DNA from: Clostridia bacterium
GTDB lineage: Bacteria; Bacillota; Clostridia; Oscillospirales; CAG-272
DNA: 33,057 nt
Direction: 5' to 3'
Assembly: GCA_017412675.1 (NCBI GenBank)
Contig: JAFPWV010000051.1
Coordinates: 1 to 33,057 of the forward strand
Part shown: positions 1 through 8,750 of the stretch, one piece after another
How the letters are laid out: every line of letters starts with the position of its first letter
Numbering within the stretch: the stretch's first letter is position 1
Made by a program: the position numbers and the translations under genes
Notes under the pieces: model-generated
Told to the model about the DNA's origin: nothing
The model's database searches: none
The model's input: only the letters and a program-made list of their open reading frames with translations

Positions 1-1412
1 CCGCTGTTATCCTCATTTTGTTCCATGTCATACAACCCAGGAACAATGTTGTAGGATTCATCACCTGCAAAGCCGTTTTCGTCATAAAGGTAGTAATACA
101 CATCACCGGCAATCAGAGAGGCATCCGTAGAAGCAATCCGGATTAGTGAGCTTTTCAGGATCACGTCGTAATAATTCGGCATGACGTCGTTGTAGTAGTA
201 ATATCCCATCTTCTCGAGCACCGCCGTGGAGGTCTTCACATTCGCGCTCACCACGGGGATGCAGAGGATCACCGCGTCGTCGTGGGTGGCCGATCCGTAG
301 TTCTCGATGGTCGAATCCAGCTTCGGCACGGGGACGATCGTGAAGTCCGTCTGCATGTCGCGGATCATGTCGAGGCGCGAGAACTTCTCGCAGAGGAACA
401 GGACCTGATTGTTCTCCATCATCTCGAAGGTCGGGATGCCCTCGACGTAGTACGATCCTTCGTTGTTCCAGAGGAAGTCGACGAGCGTTTCGACGAACTT
501 GACCGTCGTGTCGTTGTTGAAGGTGATGGACGGGACGCCCTCTTCGTCGCGGGAGCATCCGCGCACGCCGCAGTCGATCATGAAGTGGTCGACGTCGCTG
601 CGGGTCCACGAGGCAAAGCCGAAGGTGTCGCCGACATCGTGCTTCCCGTTGCCGTTCCCGTCGATGTACAGGCTCGCGACGATCTCGGAAAGCTTGTCGA
701 AGGTCCATTCGCCGTTGAGGATCGCCTCATAGATGTCGTTGACGTCCCGACCGATATCCGCGAGCAGGTCCGTGTTGAGGATCATCATGGACGAGCGGCG
801 GAACACGTCGGGGGAGGCGTCTCCGGCGAGGAAATAGGTGTGGTCGTTGTCGGCCATCGTCTCGCGGATGTAATTCTTGTACCACCACGGCTTTTCGTAG
901 TCGATGTAGTTGTCTTCCTTCTCGTTGAGGTTTGCGAAGATGTGCTGGGAGACGATCGGCGCGACCTTCCACTGCGTGCCGTAGACGATCTCGTAAATGT
1001 CATCGCCCGCCTTGTATGAGGTCGTCAGCTTGGTGGGCTCGATGCCGCCGTTTTCAAAGTGTTCGAAGACGCAGCCGAGATCGTCCATGACGTTCTGGTT
1101 GGAGGAGAACACCGCGTCGTTCAAAAGCTCCCCGGTCATCTCCTCGATGTTGATGTTGAAGGTCTGCTGGTCCGCGAAGTGGAGGAACCGCACGGAACGC
1201 CCGTCGAGCTTCAGATCCTCCGGCACGCTGCAGGTGAGCTTTTCTTCCGTCTCCGGGACCTCTTCCGCTTCCGCCGTGGGATTTTCCGCAGCCGTCTGGC
1301 CGGTCGGCGCTTCCGCGGGATCTCCGTTTCCTTTTTCGCTGCATCCCATGAAGCAGGACGCGAGCAGGAGGATACTCAAAAGGAGCGCGGTCATTTTTTT
1401 GGTGGTCATCAT
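1..1412 (-). CDS. Extracellular solute-binding lipoprotein, C-terminus cut by window edge
   Basis: Frame open from ATG at 1412 to base 1 with no stop, at least 470 codons. RBS GGAAAGG lies 8 bases before the ATG; a second in-frame ATG follows directly. The N-terminus is a lipoprotein signal peptide with lipobox LASC (Cys20), then a Pro/Glu/Thr-rich linker. The body matches the solute-binding proteins at 20248-21783 and 25617-27077: the NDAV motif after strand one, a Ca-loop-like segment DGNGNGKHDVGD followed by FGF, and a V-P-x-P-K-L-D segment. It probably binds oligosaccharides at the cell surface for an ABC importer. It lies downstream of the GH95-like gene on the same strand (103-base gap, no terminator seen), so the two are probably co-transcribed. 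After the segment YYDVILKS (about base 150 downwards) similarity to the paralogues stops and GC falls. The fold assignment is firm; the substrate is unknown. Confidence 0.85.
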   Translation of the reverse strand, partial: MMTTKKMTALLLSILLLASCFMGCSEKGNGDPAEAPTGQTAAENPTAEAEEVPETEEKLTCSVPEDLKLDGRSVRFLHFADQQTFNINIEEMTGELLNDAVFSSNQNVMDDLGCVFEHFENGGIEPTKLTTSYKAGDDIYEIVYGTQWKVAPIVSQHIFANLNEKEDNYIDYEKPWWYKNYIRETMADNDHTYFLAGDASPDVFRRSSMMILNTDLLADIGRDVNDIYEAILNGEWTFDKLSEIVASLYIDGNGNGKHDVGDTFGFASWTRSDVDHFMIDCGVRGCSRDEEGVPSITFNNDTTVKFVETLVDFLWNNEGSYYVEGIPTFEMMENNQVLFLCEKFSRLDMIRDMQTDFTIVPVPKLDSTIENYGSATHDDAVILCIPVVSANVKTSTAVLEKMGYYYYNDVMPNYYDVILKSSLIRIASTDASLIAGDVYYYLYDENGFAGDESYNIVPGLYDMEQNEDNS

Positions 1413-1515
1413 CGTTCGATCCTTTCCCGGCGATTCGATCCGCCGTCTGTCATGATGCGTGGATGTCCTGTATTTCTGCCCGGATCGCCGTGAAGGCGCG
1501 GTGTCCGGGGTTTCG

Positions 1516-3627
1516 TCAGGATGCGGCTTTTCTGCACACGGTCAGCCGCTCGCCGGGGACGGTTTCGATCTCGGTGATCCCGCCGCCGAGCGCGATCTCT
1601 TCGCCGCCGCGGAGGACGCAGTAACCCTCGCCGGGCGATTCGAGCCGGAGGGGCATCCCCTTTTCGCTGAGGATCTCCGCCCGGATCTCCCCGTCCTTCA
1701 GCACCCCGTCGACGACGAACGCGCCGTATGCCCGGAGCCCGTGGAACGAGGCGTCCCGCGACCGGTCCCAAGAGGGGAAGAGGCGGAGGATGTGCTCATA
1801 GCTCTGGAGCAGCATTTCATTGACCGTTCCCGGGATGCCCGCGCTGTTTTCTAGTCCCCCGCCTCCGTAGCGGATCATGCCGTTCGGCAGGCCGCGCTTT
1901 TCGATGACCTCGCGGAGGTGACCGATGATCTCCTCCGGCGGGTATTCGAGCCGCGCCGCCATGGGATAATACGCGCAGAAGCGGTTGTGGCTGTCCCAGA
2001 TGCCGAGCCGCCGGTGCGTGTTTTTCGCCGCCTCGAAGAGCGCGGGTGATGTGTATTTGCCGATCGCGCCGATGGGCATCATGTATTCGATCGTCAGTTC
2101 GCGCAGCGCGTCGCTTCCGTCGATGCCGCGCAGGATCCGCTCGCCGTCCTTTTCGATGATCCCGGCCTCCGGGAGACGGTCGAGGATGTCCTGCCACACG
2201 GGGATCTTGTCCTCGTCGACGCCGAGCGCGGAAGCGAGATCGATCATCAGCTTCATGAGCATCCGCACGAGTCCGCGGGAGAGGATCGGGTTTCGGTCGT
2301 CCTGTCCCTCCGGCATATAATCGGGGCCGGAATACCAGCCGACCTCGTTCAGCGCATCGTTGTAGATCTGATACGTCCCGTCCTCGAGGACGAGATAGTC
2401 CTCCCAGAATTCGGCCACGGCGCGCAGGAATTCGTAGTACTCCCGCCGGGCGAACGCCTCGTCCCGCGTCGCGTACCAATGCATCATCGGGACGACGGCC
2501 GCGTAGGCTCCGTTGCTCTTCTGCCCGAGGAAGAGATGCCCGTGCTCCTTGGTGTCCGGCCGGACGTCGGTCTCCATGCCGAGCGGACCGATCCCGACGG
2601 GGAAGTATGCCCCGCGGACGCCGAGAAACTCAGACGCGTAGCGCTTGGCGATCGGCAGAGAATCGTTCAGCGGGGAAGCGTAACAGGCGAGCAGCTCCGG
2701 GTGGCCGGATGCCGTCAGCGCGTAGAAGGGCGCCTCGTAGTTGTAGTTCAGGTGATAGTCGCCGAACCATCCCATCCCGTCCGCCGTGGCATATGCGCCC
2801 CACAGTCCGGGCGGGAATCTTTTGTTCCCCGCGCAGCAGGCGACCGCATAGATCCCGGCATACCACCAGCGCTCGAGGTCTTCGTCCGGAAGGCTCACGC
2901 CGCTCTTCGCCCAGAATCTCGCCCAATGGTCGGCGTGCGCTTTCAGGAGCCGTTCGGAGGCAGCCTCATCGAGTGCGCGCACCTTTTCGACCGCGTGAGC
3001 ACGATAGGCTGCGGTGTCGTGGTTCGTCGCGACGGAGACCGCCCACACGATCCGCTCCCGCCCGGCCGATAGGGTCCTTGTGATCCGGCGCAGCGCAGAG
3101 ATCCCCCAGGTCGGGAAGTGGCAGGCAGACGTGTCGAAGCCGCGGACCGTGACGACGACGTCGCCGTCCTCCTCGCGGGAAGCCGTCGCTTCCGATCCTC
3201 TGAGGGGCAGAAGATCGAGCGACGCGGATATCGCGGGATGCGTGCGGTCGAGCGCGAAGAGGATCACGTTGTCCCCCGCGCAGACCGTGACGGTCAGCGA
3301 TGCCGAGAATTTCCCGGCGGTGAGGTTCAGGCGGATGCAGGCGTTGTCGAGGTCTTCTTCTGCTTCATAATCCGCGTAGGCGAGCTGGGGCAGCAAGAGC
3401 TCCGCCAGCCCGAGCGGCGCGATCCCGCCTCTCTCGTCGACGTAGACCCTGCCGTCGGCTTTCCAGAAATCCGCCTTGCCGATGTAAAACCGGACCCGGT
3501 CCGCCGTTCCGGCGAGGATGACGGTCACGTCTCCGTTGCCCGCAATCAGCCCGTCGGGCAGGGCGGTCGAGGGCGTTGCTTTGGGTGGCTCGTGGATCGT
3601 AAACTTGTGTTCGCTCATCTTGGTCAT
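1516..3627 (-). CDS. GH95-like glycoside hydrolase (alpha-L-fucosidase/galactosidase type)
   Basis: 703 codons. Start chosen at ATG 3627 (MTKMSEHK) because GGAGG precedes it, although the spacer is short (3 bases); the alternative ATG at 3618 has a 12-base spacer. No signal peptide, so probably cytoplasmic. The order fits GH95: an N-terminal beta-sandwich (about 20-230), a linker helix region, then an (alpha/alpha)6 barrel (about 240-640) and a short beta C-terminal domain. The barrel carries GLWGAYAT and DYHLNYNYE; the N-x-N pair (N294, N296) matches the conserved Asn pair of GH95 active sites, and LNEVGW could hold the acid Glu. GH95 enzymes are inverting and remove alpha-1,2-fucose or alpha-galactose-type residues. 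A promoter lies at 3683-3711. The open frame continues upstream to 7185, but that part is antisense to other genes and was not included. The exact family could instead be a GH95-related clan member. Confidence 0.75.
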   Translation of the reverse strand: MTKMSEHKFTIHEPPKATPSTALPDGLIAGNGDVTVILAGTADRVRFYIGKADFWKADGRVYVDERGGIAPLGLAELLLPQLAYADYEAEEDLDNACIRLNLTAGKFSASLTVTVCAGDNVILFALDRTHPAISASLDLLPLRGSEATASREEDGDVVVTVRGFDTSACHFPTWGISALRRITRTLSAGRERIVWAVSVATNHDTAAYRAHAVEKVRALDEAASERLLKAHADHWARFWAKSGVSLPDEDLERWWYAGIYAVACCAGNKRFPPGLWGAYATADGMGWFGDYHLNYNYEAPFYALTASGHPELLACYASPLNDSLPIAKRYASEFLGVRGAYFPVGIGPLGMETDVRPDTKEHGHLFLGQKSNGAYAAVVPMMHWYATRDEAFARREYYEFLRAVAEFWEDYLVLEDGTYQIYNDALNEVGWYSGPDYMPEGQDDRNPILSRGLVRMLMKLMIDLASALGVDEDKIPVWQDILDRLPEAGIIEKDGERILRGIDGSDALRELTIEYMMPIGAIGKYTSPALFEAAKNTHRRLGIWDSHNRFCAYYPMAARLEYPPEEIIGHLREVIEKRGLPNGMIRYGGGGLENSAGIPGTVNEMLLQSYEHILRLFPSWDRSRDASFHGLRAYGAFVVDGVLKDGEIRAEILSEKGMPLRLESPGEGYCVLRGGEEIALGGGITEIETVPGERLTVCRKAAS

Positions 3628-3682
3628 GCACCTCCGCTGTTCACGCGGCTGCGGAACCGCCGCTGTTTGGATCGTTATACTC

Positions 3683-3711
3683 ATTATACAGGATTTCACG
3701 TCGGATTTCAA
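3683..3711 (-). promoter_or_regulatory. Sigma-A promoter for the GH95-like/solute-binding operon
   Basis: On the minus strand TTGAAA (3711-3706) and TATAAT (3688-3683) are separated by exactly 17 bases. It sits about 55 bases before the GH95-like start. It is back-to-back with the plus-strand promoter at 3724-3752; the two -35 boxes are 12 bases apart. Confidence 0.8.
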
Positions 3712-3723
3712 CCGTTTTTTGCC

Positions 3724-3752
3724 TTGATTTCCTGCGCGGGAATTGATATAAT
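3724..3752 (+). promoter_or_regulatory. Sigma-A promoter for the eight-gene plus-strand operon
   Basis: TTGATT (3724-3729), 17-base spacer, TATAAT (3747-3752). The -10 lies in the string TTGATATAATA, which recurs at the promoter at 28807-28835. The predicted leader is only about 40 bases, leaving no room for a riboswitch. The position of this promoter also argues for the ATG at 3802 as the start of the first gene. Confidence 0.8.
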
Positions 3753-3801
3753 AAGACAGAACGTTTTCAGATCCCTTTTCCGAGTCAAAGGAGACCTCCT
3801 C

Positions 3802-5691
3802 ATGAAATGCTTGCTTCTCGCAGACGCCATCTCCGACTTTTCCGCCATCCTCGAAACCTGCGGCGCCGACATCACCCGCATGAAGCCGGAGGAGGCGATC
3901 GGCGCGGATCTCTCTGCTTATGACGCCTACTGCATCCTCGGCGCGGGCATCGTCCTCGATCCACGGCTCCGCGAACGCCTCGAGGCGGAATGTGCCGCCG
4001 GGAAAAAGTGCTTCACCGAGGCGCTCGGCAGCTGGATCGGCATCTATTCCGCGCCGCCCGCCGACACCACCCGAGGAAGACTGGTCGTCGTGACCCAAGA
4101 GGAAAACGCCATCCCGGGCCTCTCCTTCGGGGATCTTCTTGACGACGGCAGCAACCGCATGGTCCAGCCGTATTACGGCGTCCCTGGGATGAAGATCCTC
4201 CTCGCGTACCGGGAACACATCATCGCTCACCGCCATTGGAAGGCGGAGCGCGGCGAGATCATGAAGGGCGCCGTCCCCGGACTCTGGACCGTCGGGGAGA
4301 ACCTCATGATGACCTCCTTCGAGCTCCGTAACTACAACCGCGCGCGGTTCGCCCCGGTGGATGCCTGGAGACGTCTCATCGTCTATATCGCAAAGTGGAT
4401 CACGGGCAGCGAGCCCGCCGTCCTCCCGGAGCCCCCCGTCCGCTACGGCACCGATGCCGATCTCACGGACGACGCCGTTTTCGAGACGTGCCTCCGGGAC
4501 ACCGTCGAGCGCGGGATCCGATGGCTCGGGCGATACCTCGTGGACGAAGGCCGGGGCGGGATCCGGGAAGGACTGCGCCACGACATCGATCCCGACGGGG
4601 TGCAGCGGATCGCCGACGGCGTGCGCACGGACTGCACCGGAGAAGCGGCAGGCGCGTTCCGATTCTATGCCGCGCTGTATGGGGACGACCACGCCGAGGC
4701 TGTCGCGCAGAACCTCACCGATTTCGTCTTCGGACCGATGCAGATCAAGGGCGGCCTCTTCGACGGGATGCTCCGCTGGACCGACACGGCCTGGCAGGTC
4801 TGCTATCAGGACGACGCGGCACGCGCCATGCTCCCGGCGCTCTATCGCTGCCTCCTCCTCGGCGATCGGCGCGAATTCCCCGCAGTCTGCCGCGCGCTCG
4901 ACTTCCTCGTGAAGACCACCGCGAAGGACGGCTGCCGGGTCTCGCGCACCGACGCGCCGCACCTCGACGAGGACGGCATCCGCGCGCTTGCCGGGGCGGA
5001 ACACGGTCATGCCTCCGCGCACTACAACGCCTATTACCATGCCGCGCTCCTTCTCGCCTATCTCGTCGGCGGAAACCGGACCTATCTCGACGTGGGCCGC
5101 CGCGGGCTCGAGACCATCATGGCGCTCTATCCCGACACGAAGCGGGAACAGAGCGAAACGGAGGAGCTGTGCCGCCTCATTCTGCCCCTCGCGCTCCTCT
5201 GTCAGGCGACGGGGGAGGAGGAACACCGGAGGATGCTGACCCGCGTGACGGACGATCTTCTGACGCACCGCCATCCCTCGGGCGGCATCGCGGAGTGGGA
5301 TACGGGCTACCGGGCAAACTGTTCCCGCGAATCGAGGGGAGAATGTTCGCTTCTGACGGAAAACGGCGACCCGGTCGCGGACCTTCTCTACTCGACGAAC
5401 TGGCTGCCCGTCGGATTTGCCGTCGCCTATCACGTCACCGGGGATGAAAGATACCGCGGTCTCTGGCGGGATGTCGCCGCGTTCTGCATGAAGTCGCAGA
5501 TTCATTCCGACGACCCGAAGACCGACGGATCGTGGTGCCGGGCATTCGACATGGATCTCGGCGAAGCATACGGCTGTCCGCACGACGTGGGCTGGGCCGT
5601 CCGATGCAGCGAATCCGGCTGGACCGACGCGGAGATCCTCATGGGACTGATGATGCCGGAGATCCTCGCCCGCGCGCAAAAGCGGCAGTAA
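3802..5691 (+). CDS. Unassigned two-domain protein: GATase-like N-terminus plus alpha/alpha-barrel
   Basis: 629 residues; start ATG 3802 with AAAGGAG 8 bases upstream and a promoter at 3724-3752. The frame is open further upstream, but that part is antisense to the GH95-like gene. Residues 1-205 look like a class-I glutamine-amidotransferase-like alpha/beta domain of the type seen in ThuA and beta-galactosidase trimerisation domains (YDAYCILGAGIVLD, then a strand ending RGRLVVV). No catalytic Cys is evident. Residues about 235-629 show repeating helical pairs with conserved acidic/aromatic motifs (IDPDGVQRIADGVRTDCTGE, HASAHYNAYYHAALLLAYL, GGIAEWDTGYRAN), typical of a six-hairpin glycosidase fold. 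No signal peptide. It begins an operon with a GH20-like gene 21 bases downstream. I do not recognise a CAZy family; a role in glycan hydrolysis is inferred from fold and neighbours. Confidence 0.8.
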   Translation: MKCLLLADAISDFSAILETCGADITRMKPEEAIGADLSAYDAYCILGAGIVLDPRLRERLEAECAAGKKCFTEALGSWIGIYSAPPADTTRGRLVVVTQEENAIPGLSFGDLLDDGSNRMVQPYYGVPGMKILLAYREHIIAHRHWKAERGEIMKGAVPGLWTVGENLMMTSFELRNYNRARFAPVDAWRRLIVYIAKWITGSEPAVLPEPPVRYGTDADLTDDAVFETCLRDTVERGIRWLGRYLVDEGRGGIREGLRHDIDPDGVQRIADGVRTDCTGEAAGAFRFYAALYGDDHAEAVAQNLTDFVFGPMQIKGGLFDGMLRWTDTAWQVCYQDDAARAMLPALYRCLLLGDRREFPAVCRALDFLVKTTAKDGCRVSRTDAPHLDEDGIRALAGAEHGHASAHYNAYYHAALLLAYLVGGNRTYLDVGRRGLETIMALYPDTKREQSETEELCRLILPLALLCQATGEEEHRRMLTRVTDDLLTHRHPSGGIAEWDTGYRANCSRESRGECSLLTENGDPVADLLYSTNWLPVGFAVAYHVTGDERYRGLWRDVAAFCMKSQIHSDDPKTDGSWCRAFDMDLGEAYGCPHDVGWAVRCSESGWTDAEILMGLMMPEILARAQKRQ

Positions 5692-5712
5692 ACAGCGAAA
5701 GGAGCGTTCCTC

Positions 5713-7146
5713 ATGTATCTGAGACATCTCTATCCCGCCCCGAAATCCTTCTGGGAGGATGAGTCCGTGCGGTTCGTCTTCGGCGCGAAGGTGAGCGCCC
5801 GCGTGAGCGGATTGACTCCGGACTGCGCGGAGCGCGTCAAGACCCTCTGGCGGTGGTTTTCCTGCGACGCGTCCGCGCTCGACCTCATCCCCGGCGGCGA
5901 CGGCTTCCGTTTCACGATCGGTGATGCCGCGGCAATGCTCCGGGAGGGCGATGCCTACGCGCTCCGGGTCGATGCGTCCGGCGTTTCCGTCGTCGGTACG
6001 GACGGGCATTCGCTCCTCTTGGGGATCGAGACCCTCGTCCAGCTGATCTGCCCGGAAAATCTGGCTGAAGGGGAGGAAGCGTTCTATCTTTCCGCCGCCG
6101 AGGCGCACGACAGCCCCGCGATCCCCTTCCGCGCCGTCCATTTCTGCCTCTTCCCGGACACGAAGCTCTATAACATCGAGAAGGCGATCCATCTCGCGGG
6201 ATTTCTCAAAATGACCCACATCGTCCTCGAGTTCTGGGGGACCTTCCCGTATGCGTGTGAACCCGCGCTTGCGTGGCGGGACCGCGCTTTCTCCAGATCC
6301 GAGCTGAAGGACCTCGTCAGCCTGGCGAACAGCTACGGCATGGAGGTCATCCCCATGTCGAATCAGTTCGGTCACGCGACCCAGGCGCGCGTCGGGTTCG
6401 GGCGTCATGTGATCCTGAACCGGGATCCGCGCCTCTCCCGCCTGTTCGAGCCGGACGGCTGGACGTGGTGCCTCTCGAATCCCGACACCCGCAAGCTGCT
6501 CGGCGAGATGCGCGCGGAGCTCATCGATCTCTGCGGAAAGGGGAGCTACTTCCACCTCGGATTCGACGAGGCGTATTCCTTCGCCACCTGCGACCGCTGC
6601 CGCAGACGGGTTCCCCACGAGCTGCTCGCGGAATTCCTCAACCGCCTGACGGAGGATGTGTGCGCCGAAGGCCGCCGTCCCATCGTCTGGCACGATCAGT
6701 TCCTGCGCCGCTCCGATTTCGGCGAGGGTCCCATCGTTGCGAACGGGGACAACCGGAACACCGCCGCCGCGCTCGATCTGCTCGATCGGAGGATCATTCT
6801 GGCGGACTGGCAGTACGATTACCGCGGCGGATTCAATGTCACGACGTCGGTCCTCATGGAAAAGGGGTTCGACACCGTCGTCTGTCCGTGGGACAACCGC
6901 GAGAACATCCGCTCCCTCGCCGCCGACGCGAAGAAGCTCGGCGCATACGGGATCCTCCTCACCACATGGGATCACCTTCCGAACTGGCTCCGGGACGCCT
7001 CCTTTGCCGCCGGATGCGTCTGGGGAGAGGGCGAGGAGAACCCGCCGTATTCCATCACCGAGAGCGCGTGCCTCCTGAGACGGCTGTACGATACGGACGG
7101 CAGCTTTGAGGAATCCGGGTGGAACCGGAACGAAGTCTGGCAGTGA
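5713..7146 (+). CDS. GH20-like beta-N-acetylhexosaminidase family protein
   Basis: 477 residues, ATG 5713 with AAAGGAG upstream. Residues about 1-140 resemble the GH20b domain that precedes the barrel (VSVVGTDGHSLLLGIETLVQ). The TIM barrel follows from about 141, with HLGFDEAY giving the family's H-x-G-x-D-E motif; D285 and E286 are the expected substrate-assisted catalytic pair. GH20 enzymes remove terminal beta-linked GlcNAc or GalNAc. No signal peptide, so it probably acts in the cytoplasm on imported oligosaccharides. It is short for the family and diverges around the late-barrel tryptophan region (ILADWQYDYRGGF), so activity on another sugar is possible. It is the second gene of the operon, 21 bases after the barrel protein. 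Confidence 0.8.
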   Translation: MYLRHLYPAPKSFWEDESVRFVFGAKVSARVSGLTPDCAERVKTLWRWFSCDASALDLIPGGDGFRFTIGDAAAMLREGDAYALRVDASGVSVVGTDGHSLLLGIETLVQLICPENLAEGEEAFYLSAAEAHDSPAIPFRAVHFCLFPDTKLYNIEKAIHLAGFLKMTHIVLEFWGTFPYACEPALAWRDRAFSRSELKDLVSLANSYGMEVIPMSNQFGHATQARVGFGRHVILNRDPRLSRLFEPDGWTWCLSNPDTRKLLGEMRAELIDLCGKGSYFHLGFDEAYSFATCDRCRRRVPHELLAEFLNRLTEDVCAEGRRPIVWHDQFLRRSDFGEGPIVANGDNRNTAAALDLLDRRIILADWQYDYRGGFNVTTSVLMEKGFDTVVCPWDNRENIRSLAADAKKLGAYGILLTTWDHLPNWLRDASFAAGCVWGEGEENPPYSITESACLLRRLYDTDGSFEESGWNRNEVWQ

Positions 7147-7217
7147 CGGCCGTTTTCCCGCCGGTACGCCCGGGGGAGCGGTCATGAAGCATTCTGAAAC
7201 GCAGAAAGGTGACGACC

Positions 7218-8234
7218 ATGTTGACGAAAGAGGAAGTCCGCGCAGCCATCCGATTCGGGAATCCGCCCCGTCCTCCCCGTGCTTTTACGAAATGGTGGGG
7301 AGAGGGGCTTTGGGAGCAGTACGGAAATGCGCTCTCCCGATTTGACTGCTACGACGAAGATGTGGCGGTCGTTCCGTTCCCCTGTCCGTCCTTCACGCCG
7401 CGCCCCGACGGCTTCTTTTGGCGGCTTCCCGAGATCGACCGGTCCCGGGTGACGGGCATGGATTCCGCCGCCGCGCTCCCGGACTGGGACGATCTCCCCG
7501 CGCTGCTCGCCGATCTGCCCGACACCGACGCGCCCGGCCTTTTCGACGACGCAGCCCGGATGGCGGAGAGCGCGCGTGCCGAGGGGAAATACGTTCTCAT
7601 CCACCATTGGTCCCTCATGTACGAGCGGATCTGGAACTTCCGCGGGATGGAGACCCTCATGATGGATTATTACGATTATCCCGACGAGGTCCACGCGCTG
7701 CACCGTGCCGTCTGCGATACGGAAATCAAGCTGTTCCGGCGTGCGATGCGCGAGGTGAAGCCCGACGGCTATATGATCAGCGACGACCTCGGCACGCAGA
7801 AGGCGCTGATGATGAGCCCCGCCACCTTCCGGGAATTCATCAAGCCCTACTACCGCGAGCTCTGGGGGCTGGTGCGCGGGTGTGACGTGGACGTCTGGCT
7901 CCACACCTGCGGCAACATCACGGAGATCATCGGCGATCTCATCGAATGCGGGCTCTCCGTTCTGCACCCGATCCAGAAGCATACGATGGACTGGGATGAG
8001 GTGGCGGAGATGTGGAAGGGAAAGGTGGCGTTCTGGGTCGGGATGGACGTGCAGGACACGCTCATCCACGGCACGCCGGAGGATGTCCGCCGCGAGGTCC
8101 GCCTCATGCGCGACACCTTCGATTCCCCCGCGGGCGGCTTTTTATACGCGGCCGGAAACGGGATCGTCGGCGGTACCCCGCTCGAGAACATCGAAGCGTT
8201 TCTCCATGAATGCCTGACCTACGGCAATCCGTGA
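7218..8234 (+). CDS. URO-D superfamily protein (methyltransferase-like), copy 1
   Basis: 338 residues from ATG 7218, preferred over an in-frame GTG at 7209 because GAAAGG lies at the right distance. The C-terminal two thirds match the URO-D/MtaA/CmuA TIM-barrel family: ISDDLGTQKALMMSP, FREFIKPYYRELW, VWLHTCGNI, and GTPLENIEAF near the end. Heme HemE has an Arg-rich N-terminal substrate motif (RQAGRY type), and this protein lacks it. Corrinoid methyltransferases of the family bind zinc through His-x-Cys plus a later Cys; here H229 and C231 are present, but the later position aligns with N314 (AAGNGI). The N-terminal 110 residues are unusual for the family. Operon neighbours are glycosidases, not heme genes. 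Function unknown; one-carbon or sugar O-methyl chemistry is speculation. Confidence 0.85.
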   Translation: MLTKEEVRAAIRFGNPPRPPRAFTKWWGEGLWEQYGNALSRFDCYDEDVAVVPFPCPSFTPRPDGFFWRLPEIDRSRVTGMDSAAALPDWDDLPALLADLPDTDAPGLFDDAARMAESARAEGKYVLIHHWSLMYERIWNFRGMETLMMDYYDYPDEVHALHRAVCDTEIKLFRRAMREVKPDGYMISDDLGTQKALMMSPATFREFIKPYYRELWGLVRGCDVDVWLHTCGNITEIIGDLIECGLSVLHPIQKHTMDWDEVAEMWKGKVAFWVGMDVQDTLIHGTPEDVRREVRLMRDTFDSPAGGFLYAAGNGIVGGTPLENIEAFLHECLTYGNP

Positions 8235-8246
8235 CGGGAGGGAAGG

Positions 8247-8750
8247 ATGAAAAGAGAACACGGTAAGATCCGCATCCTCTTCGTCTGCTGGGGCAATATC
8301 TGCCGCAGCCCGATGGCGGAGTTCATCATGAAGGACCTCGTGCGGCGCGCGGGGATGGAAGAGGACTTCGAAATCGCGTCCGCGGCGACGAGCGACGAGG
8401 AGATCGGCCCGAACGGGATCGGCAATCCGGTCTATCCCCCGGCGAAGAAGATCCTCTCGGAACACGGCCTCGACTGCGGGGACAAGCGCGCCCGACGGCT
8501 TACCCGCGCGGATTACGGCAGATGGGATCATCTCATCGGCATGGAGAGGATGAACCTCACATACATGAAACAGATCTGCGGCGGCGACCCGGACGGCCGG
8601 ATGAGCCTCCTACTCGACTGGACGGACAGACCGCGCGACATCGCCGATCCGTGGTACACCGGCAATTTCGAGTCGACCTGGCGCGACATTTCCGAGGGAT
8701 GTGCGGCGCTGCTCGACGCGCTGACGAAAGGAGCATCCAATGGCATCTGA
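8247..8750 (+). CDS. Low-molecular-weight protein-tyrosine phosphatase
   Basis: 167 residues, ATG 8247 preceded by GGAGGG. The P-loop C14-W-G-N-I-C-R20-S is the CX5R signature, and the general-acid Asp is D134 in DPWYTGN (family usually DPY or DPW). Length is normal for the family. It should hydrolyse phosphotyrosine, or related phospho-substrates, in the cytosol; in Gram-positives such enzymes often counteract tyrosine kinases that control polysaccharide export. No kinase is in view. It starts 12 bases after the URO-D-like gene and overlaps the TfoX-N gene by 11 bases, so it is firmly in the operon. The natural substrate cannot be read from the sequence. Confidence 0.93.
   Translation: MKREHGKIRILFVCWGNICRSPMAEFIMKDLVRRAGMEEDFEIASAATSDEEIGPNGIGNPVYPPAKKILSEHGLDCGDKRARRLTRADYGRWDHLIGMERMNLTYMKQICGGDPDGRMSLLLDWTDRPRDIADPWYTGNFESTWRDISEGCAALLDALTKGASNGI

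Noticed and set aside
282-1019. Plus-strand open frame opposite the first solute-binding gene
   Set aside because: Antisense shadow: Val/Asp-rich, no RBS, while the minus frame has a lipoprotein signal and family motifs.
1413-1515. Promoter or terminator between the GH95-like gene and the solute-binding gene
   Set aside because: No -35/-10 pair and no hairpin with a T tract found, so the two were treated as one operon.
3118-3801. N-terminal extension of the plus-strand gene that starts at 3802
   Set aside because: It is antisense to the GH95-like gene and lies upstream of the promoter at 3724-3752; the RBS is just before 3802.
3628-7185. Very long minus-strand open frame continuing upstream of the GH95-like gene (nearly 1900 codons in total)
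   Set aside because: Its upstream part is antisense to two convincing genes, is Arg/Glu/Val-rich with no domain sense, and the real gene has its own promoter at 3683-3711. It is a by-product of GC-rich codon bias.
7184-7345. Short plus-strand frame starting at ATG 7184
   Set aside because: It has an RBS-like GGGGGAG but overlaps the URO-D-like gene in another frame and has no protein character.
7218-8234. Calling the URO-D proteins HemE (heme synthesis)
   Set aside because: The N-terminal substrate-binding motif of HemE is missing and no heme genes are near; the His-x-Cys motif points to the methyltransferase-like branch.
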